Shown here one piece after another: positions 6,316 to 10,213 of a stretch of DNA of 10,213 bases. The notes beneath the pieces were generated by a model. That model saw only the letters and a list, made by a program, of their open reading frames with translations. It searched no databases and was not told the origin of the DNA. The first letter of the stretch is position 1. The number at the start of each line of letters is the position of its first letter. The position numbers were made by a program, and so were the translations under genes. The stretch spans positions 1 through 10,213 of the forward strand of contig QNUZ01000067.1 of assembly GCA_004347865.1 (NCBI GenBank), in the 5' to 3' direction. Source of the stretch: Archaeoglobi archaeon (lineage in GTDB: Archaea > Halobacteriota > Archaeoglobi > Archaeoglobales > Archaeoglobaceae).

Positions 6316-6470
6316 TATTGCGCAGTGAACTACCCCGCACTTTCGGACGTAGTCTCGCCCCCCTTAATCCCTTTTAAAAGTTAAAATCCTAGCTCCTTTT
6401 CCCTGTCTCTTAGCAAGTGGGCTACCTGAATACATTGCTTACAAATTCATGGAAAACGAAACGACTTTGA
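6316..6470. other. Intergenic stretch, no gene seen
   Basis: Between the hydrogenase terminator and the thiolase promoter there is no ORF of note. The segment GTGAACTACCCCGCAC (6325-6340) recalls the left ends of IS605/IS1341-type elements as I remember them. However, the complementary arm expected to complete a palindrome is missing, so this may be a decayed end or chance. Confidence 0.2.
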
Positions 6471-6503
6471 ATATATTTTAGAAAAAAACGAAAAGTTTTA
6501 AAC
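6471..6503 (+). promoter_or_regulatory. Promoter region of the thiolase gene
   Basis: There are two TATA candidates. ATATATTTT at 6471-6479 would start transcription near 6501, giving a leader of about 33 bases that contains the GGTGAT ribosome site (6525-6530). CGAAAAGTTTTAAAC (6489-6503) has a better BRE-plus-TATA look, but would start near 6526, inside the ribosome site. I cannot decide between them by eye. Confidence 0.45.
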
Positions 6504-6533
6504 TTCATCTTAATATGGTAGGCTGGTGATTGC

Positions 6534-7733
6534 ATGAGAGAAGTATATATTGCCGAATATGTGAGAACTCCGTTCTCTAGGAGCAGACCTCAGCAGCCTG
6601 AAAGGGATGTCTTTTGCAAGATAAGGGGAGACGAACTAATGGCTCTAGTTCTTGAAGAGCTTGTAAAAAGGGCAAATATAGACAAGAAAGTTGTTGACAG
6701 AATCCATATAGGATGCGCAATGCAGATATGGGAGAACTGGGGATACGGAGGAAAAATGGCCTCGATTCTTGCAAGGTTTCCGCATGAAGTTTCCACAACT
6801 TGCGTCGACATGCAGTGCGCTTCTTCGCTTATGACCGCAGGGCTGAGTTTCCTAGAAATCGCCTCTGGAATCTGCGACGTAGTGATAGCAGGGGGCTTTG
6901 AACACATGACGAGAGTTCCAATGGGTGCGGACAATCCGCACAGATTTCCGAATCCAAGACTGCTCACCGAGGAGTTCAAGGATTACAAAATGGACATAGG
7001 ATTCGTAATGGGGCTGACTGCAGAAGAGCTCTTCAAGTTGGCAAACAAGGAATTCGGAATTACAAAAGAAGACATGGACAGGTGGGGTGTGAGAAGTCAT
7101 CAATATGCAGCGAAGGCGCAGAAGGAAGGATATTTCAAGGGCGAAATCATGCCCGTTGAGGCCGAACAGGCAGACGGAAGAAAACTGGTGGTCGACTCGG
7201 ATCAGTCGGTTAGACCAGACACCACGCTTGAACAGGTTGCAAAGCTACCGCCAGCTTTCAAACCCGATGGTGTTATAACTGCAGGAAACTCCTCTCCGCT
7301 GAATGCCGGAGCAACAGGACTCCTGCTGATGAGCAAGGAAAAGGTCAAAGAGTTTGGAATAGAGCCCATAGGAAAGATAAAGACTTACGGTGCCGCCGGC
7401 GTTCCACCCTGGATCATGGGTTCAGGTCCGGTTCCTGCATGTCAGAAGGCGCTTGAAAAGGCAAATCTGAAGGTGAGGGATATCTCATTTTGGGAAATAA
7501 ACGAGGCTTTCGCAATCGTGCCACTTTATGCGATTAAGAAATTGAATATAGATCCCGAAATTGTGAACATCAAGGGAGGCGCTATAGCAATCGGGCATCC
7601 GCTTGGAGCCTCTGGAGGCAGGCTAATAGGTACCTGCGCAAGGATACTGCAGGAAAAGGGAGGGGATTACGGCATTGCAACCGCTTGTGTGGGCGGCGGC
7701 CAAGGGATGGCTGTAGTTATCGAAAGAGTGTGA
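6534..7733 (+). CDS. Thiolase (acetyl-CoA acyltransferase, FadA-like)
   Basis: This enzyme either cleaves 3-ketoacyl-CoA with CoA (beta-oxidation) or condenses two acetyl-CoA. All catalytic landmarks are present in the 399-residue chain: nucleophile C95 in VDMQCASS, NEAFA (323-327), H355 in the GGAIAIGHPLGASGGR loop, and C385 in CVGGGQGMA. The GNSSPLNAGA segment (251-260) has alanine where many thiolases carry aspartate (NDGA). Length and motifs match the classical FadA/AtoB type rather than the SCP-x-like thiolases of archaeal mevalonate synthesis. GGTGAT three bases before the ATG has the same spacing as at hydD. The gene stands alone with its own promoter. A beta-oxidation role fits an Archaeoglobus-like organism, but the substrate is not determined. 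Confidence 0.9.
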   Translation: MREVYIAEYVRTPFSRSRPQQPERDVFCKIRGDELMALVLEELVKRANIDKKVVDRIHIGCAMQIWENWGYGGKMASILARFPHEVSTTCVDMQCASSLMTAGLSFLEIASGICDVVIAGGFEHMTRVPMGADNPHRFPNPRLLTEEFKDYKMDIGFVMGLTAEELFKLANKEFGITKEDMDRWGVRSHQYAAKAQKEGYFKGEIMPVEAEQADGRKLVVDSDQSVRPDTTLEQVAKLPPAFKPDGVITAGNSSPLNAGATGLLLMSKEKVKEFGIEPIGKIKTYGAAGVPPWIMGSGPVPACQKALEKANLKVRDISFWEINEAFAIVPLYAIKKLNIDPEIVNIKGGAIAIGHPLGASGGRLIGTCARILQEKGGDYGIATACVGGGQGMAVVIERV

Positions 7734-7850
7734 GCTACTCCACGACTGAAGTTGGGAGCTTCCGGCGTTAAGGGATGCTTCACGCCCTTCCCCTCATCTG
7801 CCCATTCATCCCAGAGCTTTAGCTCTGGGCTTTCTGGGCACCCATTTTTA
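7734..7850 (-). mobile_element. Probable remnant of an IS605/IS1341 tnpB 3' end with omegaRNA-like hairpins
   Basis: This convergent gap is dense in inverted repeats: 7738-7758 (stem of about 8-9 pairs with one bulged A and one G-T), 7764-7768 with 7782-7786, 7799-7804 with 7835-7840, and 7810-7818 with 7821-7829. On the minus strand it reads CCGGAAGCTCCCAACTTCAG and on through a GTAG end, the style I know from right ends of TnpB-only elements, where the guide-RNA scaffold overlaps the tnpB 3' end. The same strand stays open and encodes a peptide containing PELKLWDEWADEGKGVKHP and TPEAPNFSRG, reminiscent of archaeal TnpB C-termini. No tnpB body is present; the flanks are the intact thiolase and GTPase genes. 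It could be a solo end, a MITE, or simply paired terminators. The family call rests on memory of such ends, not a search. Confidence 0.45.
7799..7849 (+). terminator. Hairpin plus T run downstream of the thiolase
   Basis: TGCCCA (7799-7804) pairs with TGGGCA (7835-7840), enclosing a second stem CCCAGAGC/GCTCTGGG (7810-7817 with 7822-7829) and symmetric five-base internal loops. Five T follow at 7845-7849. Whatever its origin, the structure is placed to stop thiolase transcripts before they run into the convergent GTPase gene. Confidence 0.45.
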
Positions 7851-7853
7851 TAA

Positions 7854-9017
7854 TCATATACCAGAAACAATTTTTATAATATCGTTATTCTTAAGCTCAT
7901 AATCCTCGGCTATACGCATTTTCCTCCTCGCATCAAGACCGTATATAAAACTCTTCCCGATATCTGTGTGGATCTTGTAAGCCAGCTCTCTGGCACTGGT
8001 TCCCTTCCTAACCAAAAAAGCATCGGGAAGTACGTTTCCCTTAGAATCCGTAAATTTTCTCTCATCCTCGACCGGATAGACGACTATATAGCCCAAGATA
8101 TCAAAAACAAGCTTGTTTATTGCATTCTGAACCCCCGTACTGCCAAACTCGTCCAGAAATTCCTTAATCTTTTCCAAAGCTTTTTTCTGTTTCTCATTTA
8201 GTTCCTTCAAGATCTTAAAATCTCTATCGCCAGGGAGGTAAGATATGAAGCCGGCCTTTGCTGCCGTTCTCAGAACCAACTCGTAATTCGCCGAAGTTGG
8301 AACCGAAGAGCCGTCGAATTTTCTGATCCTCTCTATCAATTCTCTTGGAGCCTTATCTGCTTTGTTCGCGGCTATAATCATCTTGAACCTTCTGATTCGA
8401 AGCTCCTTAGCTATAATCCTGAGGTCCTCGTCGTTGATTTTCTGTATGTCATCGTAAGCCTTGAAAGCCTCCCTTACCATCGCTTCATCAAACCCAAGTC
8501 CCGAAAGGGGCTCCAGTATGAACTTAACCGTGTCTTTCCTTTCCGCCTTTGCCTTCCTGACCACTTTATCCCAGTTTCTCTTCAGGATTCCAAAGATCCA
8601 CATATCCAGTTCGTTCAGAAGGAACTTTACGTCTTCTACAGGATCACGCTCTCCTACTCCGATTTCATTCCCATTTTCATCCGTGGAACCAGATGCATCT
8701 ACAACATGAATTATGGCTTCACTCTGCCTTAGATCGTCAAGGAACTCATTTCCCAAGCCTCTACCCTTATGTGCATCGGGCACGAGACCCGCTACATCGA
8801 TCAGCTTTACTGGGATAAATCTCCAGCCTTCAATGCATTTACCGCAGTTTATTCCGAGTTCCTCGCATACGCACCTCACGCGAACGTAGCCAATTCCGAT
8901 GTTTGGTTTTATTGTTGTGAATGGATAATTCGCAATCTCGGCATCTGCAAGGGTTGCGGATTTAAAGAAGGTTGATTTTCCCGCATTGGGTTTCCCGGCA
9001 ATACCTATCTCTATCAT
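7854..9017 (-). CDS. Obg/YchF-like translation-associated GTPase with TGS domain
   Basis: A 387-residue GTPase of the OBG-HflX branch, in the archaeal YchF-like group. Motifs: G1 GKPNAGKST (8-16), G2 region around T34/T35 (YPFTTIKPN), G3 DVAGLVP (74-80), and G4 NKAD (218-221). A C-terminal TGS domain (roughly 310-387, ending NDIIKIVSGI) is typical of ribosome- or RNA-linked GTPases. A short insert between G2 and G3 holds cysteines 49, 51, 58 and 61 (CVC...CGKC), spaced to bind a metal. GAGGGGGC lies just before the ATG, which overlaps the stop of the upstream gene by four bases. It is the last gene of a three-gene operon. A link to ribosome function is inferred from the family; the specific target is unknown. 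Confidence 0.88.
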   Translation of the reverse strand: MIEIGIAGKPNAGKSTFFKSATLADAEIANYPFTTIKPNIGIGYVRVRCVCEELGINCGKCIEGWRFIPVKLIDVAGLVPDAHKGRGLGNEFLDDLRQSEAIIHVVDASGSTDENGNEIGVGERDPVEDVKFLLNELDMWIFGILKRNWDKVVRKAKAERKDTVKFILEPLSGLGFDEAMVREAFKAYDDIQKINDEDLRIIAKELRIRRFKMIIAANKADKAPRELIERIRKFDGSSVPTSANYELVLRTAAKAGFISYLPGDRDFKILKELNEKQKKALEKIKEFLDEFGSTGVQNAINKLVFDILGYIVVYPVEDERKFTDSKGNVLPDAFLVRKGTSARELAYKIHTDIGKSFIYGLDARRKMRIAEDYELKNNDIIKIVSGI

Positions 9018-9283
9018 AAAAGCCCCCTCGATTCGTACTCCCCTCTCCTTCTCTTCCTTATCATGCTATTAAGCAAAGCAGGGTTGCTCTTTAAAAACGA
9101 AGCATATTCCTTGCTAAGCTCTCCAATCCTTTCAAAATAGTCTATGATCTCAATTGCCTCCTCAATCGACTGACAGACCTCGAGGTGATCGATAACATTT
9201 GGGATTACCCTATCACCCATCTCCTGATACAGATTGGGAAACATCTTTCTGAACTTCTCTCTTTCCCACTCCAAATTCCTCAC
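9014..9283 (-). CDS. Small conserved-looking protein, function unknown
   Basis: An 89-residue charged, helix-rich protein with no membrane segment, signal or metal motif; a FRKMFPNLYQEMG segment lies near the N-terminus. The KFPNLY-type start faintly recalls small archaeal DUF families such as DUF2095, but I cannot confirm this. The start is uncertain. I chose the GTG at 9283; an adjacent TTG at 9286 and an ATG at 9244 are alternatives, and none has a clear Shine-Dalgarno. With the GTG, the gene overlaps the upstream bactofilin-like gene by 71 bases, unusually long for this window. Its end overlaps the GTPase start by four bases (ATGA), so translation of the two is probably coupled and they may act together. 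Confidence 0.65.
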   Translation of the reverse strand: MRNLEWEREKFRKMFPNLYQEMGDRVIPNVIDHLEVCQSIEEAIEIIDYFERIGELSKEYASFLKSNPALLNSMIRKRRRGEYESRGLL

Positions 9284-10082
9284 CAAAGTCAGTTTTTAGC
9301 TCAATATCATCCTTTATCCAAACACCTTCTCTTGCGATTATTCCACCTTCTACAATACAACCTTTTTCCATATAAACCCTATCCCCTCTAACATAAGTCC
9401 CAACCCTCGATGAGTTCAGGAGGTAAACATTTCTACCTTCCACAAATCCATGAACATCGCTGTCGTCCAAAATCACATCCCTACCCTTCAGACAGCCAAT
9501 AATCTCGCTTCTGCCGACGTAAATGTCCCTAGCCTTTAGGGTGCCCTGCAATCTGCTATCGAATATGTCTGCATTTTTCGTAGTGACAATTTTGTCCACG
9601 TCCACCGAGCACTTTTCTGGCAGTATAATAGCTGGTTCAATCTCTACATCTTCCAGAAGCTTGAAAACCTCTTCCACCTTCCCCAATCTGAATAAAAGCA
9701 TAATATAAAGCAATAAGAAGAAGATAACCGATGCAGGATTCTGTATCGTTATCAAACCCCTGGCTTCAAATCCGTTCTTAATCCTAACGTTTCTACCAAT
9801 TTCAAGATCTCCATAAACCGTAAGCTTACCATCGATTCCTGCAAACTCTCCTATATACGCGTCTCCCTTAGATACGAGATCCCCAGCAATAGTGCAGAAA
9901 GAGTCAAACCTTATTTCATCCCCGATAACGTCTCCGCCTATATGAACGCGTTCACCGGCAATAACCCTTTTTGCAAGAATTCCGTAATTAACCTTCGAAT
10001 TCTGCCCAATCAAAACATCTCCATCTGCAACAATTGTCCTCTCTTCAAATTTGGCATTTCTTACAAGCAACTTTTCGAGCAT
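9213..10082 (-). CDS. Bactofilin-like (polymer-forming) beta-helix protein with an internal hydrophobic segment
   Basis: The 289-residue product is full of short G-D/G-x-V repeats (GDVLIGQNS, GGDVIGDEI, YGDLEIGRNVRI, RGDRVYMEKG), the pattern of right-handed parallel beta-helices found in bactofilin/CcmA proteins. Two repeat blocks (about 8-112 and 165-265) flank a strongly hydrophobic stretch, SVIFFLLLYIMLLF (about 118-131), followed by a short helix KVEEVFKLLEDV. This arrangement suggests a membrane anchor, or a buried helix, between two helical plates. The tail after about residue 265 is polar and overlaps the next gene. I chose the ATG at 10082 over the in-frame TTG at 10100 because a TATA-like box is centred 25-26 bases upstream, giving a leaderless message. 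It is first in the operon with the small protein and the GTPase. A role in envelope or cytoskeletal scaffolding is only an inference from the fold. Confidence 0.7.
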   Translation of the reverse strand: MLEKLLVRNAKFEERTIVADGDVLIGQNSKVNYGILAKRVIAGERVHIGGDVIGDEIRFDSFCTIAGDLVSKGDAYIGEFAGIDGKLTVYGDLEIGRNVRIKNGFEARGLITIQNPASVIFFLLLYIMLLFRLGKVEEVFKLLEDVEIEPAIILPEKCSVDVDKIVTTKNADIFDSRLQGTLKARDIYVGRSEIIGCLKGRDVILDDSDVHGFVEGRNVYLLNSSRVGTYVRGDRVYMEKGCIVEGGIIAREGVWIKDDIELKTDFGEEFGVGKREVQKDVSQSVSGDG

Positions 10083-10102
10083 TCGTTGACCGTTATTCAA
10101 AC

Positions 10103-10113
10103 TTTTTAAAAAA
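10103..10113 (-). promoter_or_regulatory. TATA-like box of the bactofilin-like operon
   Basis: TTTTTTAAAAA on the minus strand is centred near 10108, 25-26 bases before the ATG at 10082, with no Shine-Dalgarno in between: the third leaderless arrangement in the window. The block is nearly symmetric, so it could in principle also drive plus-strand transcription. Confidence 0.5.
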
Positions 10114-10139
10114 TTTTGCTATAAGGAGGTTCAATTTTT

Positions 10140-10208
10140 ATGGTATTTTGCAGCGTTCATACAACTCGCAAAAAAGTAAAAATCAAAAATTTTAAATATT
10201 TTAGTTAG
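10140..10208 (+). CDS. Possible 22-residue small ORF at the right edge
   Basis: An ATG at 10140 is preceded nine bases upstream by a strong AAGGAGGT site (10123-10130) and opens a 22-codon basic ORF (MVFCSVHTTRKKVKIKNFK...) ending with TAG. The lysine-rich tail comes from A-rich DNA and may be meaningless. No well-placed plus-strand TATA box gives a transcript containing the ribosome site. It is kept because the Shine-Dalgarno is as good as those of the hydrogenase genes. Confidence 0.25.
   Translation: MVFCSVHTTRKKVKIKNFKYFS
10169..10193 (-). terminator. T-rich tract, possible terminator of a gene beyond the right edge
   Basis: The minus strand reads AATTTTTGATTTTTACTTTT and continues in T, three T runs in 25 bases. 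This would fit the 3' end of a minus-strand gene lying outside the window. The adjoining TTTTAAATA (plus, 10190-10198) could instead be a TATA box for a gene to the right. Confidence 0.3.
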
Positions 10209-10213
10209 CAGAA

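Noticed and set aside
6240..6320. HydA truncated by frameshift or nonsense mutation
   Set aside because: All metal-ligand residues are intact, the stop falls precisely at the maturation cleavage position, and the next in-frame sequence is A/T-rich terminator with no tail-like peptide.
6590..6979. 129-codon minus-strand ORF inside the thiolase gene
   Set aside because: It is antisense to an intact thiolase with all catalytic residues and has no independent promoter or ribosome site.
1..10213. CRISPR array, tRNA, rRNA or prophage genes
   Set aside because: No regularly spaced direct repeats, no cloverleaf-like sequence and no integrase, capsid or plasmid genes were seen on either strand.

Overview
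The window looks like chromosomal DNA from a hyperthermophilic euryarchaeon, most plausibly a member of the Archaeoglobales or a relative. It carries F420-dependent methylene-tetrahydromethanopterin dehydrogenase (mtd), an archaeal-type HypA with an Mrp/MinD-type ATPase partner, a four-subunit cytosolic [NiFe] hydrogenase, a fatty-acid-oxidation style thiolase and an archaeal Obg/YchF-like GTPase. Promoters have archaeal TATA boxes, and ribosome binding sites match the archaeal GGAGGTGAT pattern. The genus is an inference.

Layout. Positions 1-254 hold no clear gene, apart from a possible gene start running off the left edge and a T-rich terminator behind mtd. mtd lies at 255-1079 (minus). A hairpin and a TATA box separate it from the hypA-hypB pair (2319 down to 1184, minus). 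The divergent 2320-2478 region carries the hypA promoter and the promoter of hydB-hydG-hydD-hydA (2479-6287, plus). A 246-base intergenic stretch follows, then a thiolase gene (6534-7733, plus). The convergent gap 7734-7853 is packed with inverted repeats and looks like the 3' end of an IS605/IS1341-type tnpB with its guide-RNA-like tail. A three-gene minus-strand operon ends the window: a bactofilin-like beta-helix protein, a small unknown protein and the GTPase. The right edge has only a possible 22-codon ORF and A/T-rich signals.

Function. The hydrogenase has beta, gamma, delta and alpha subunits in the order of the Pyrococcus sulfhydrogenases (group 3b). It should exchange electrons between H2 and NAD(P)H through FeS clusters and FAD. 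HypA and the ATPase-type HypB are the nickel-delivery pair for such enzymes, so maturation genes and enzyme share a divergent promoter region. mtd links F420H2 to C1 carriers. The thiolase belongs to acyl-CoA metabolism.

Most notable points: the hydrogenase large subunit stops exactly at its last metal-motif histidine, with no cleavable tail; the nickel-delivery operon uses an Mrp/MinD ATPase; there is a probable tnpB/omegaRNA remnant; leaderless and Shine-Dalgarno-led operons sit side by side; and a bactofilin-like gene overlaps the next gene by about 70 bases. I found no evidence for a wholly new defence or mobile system.
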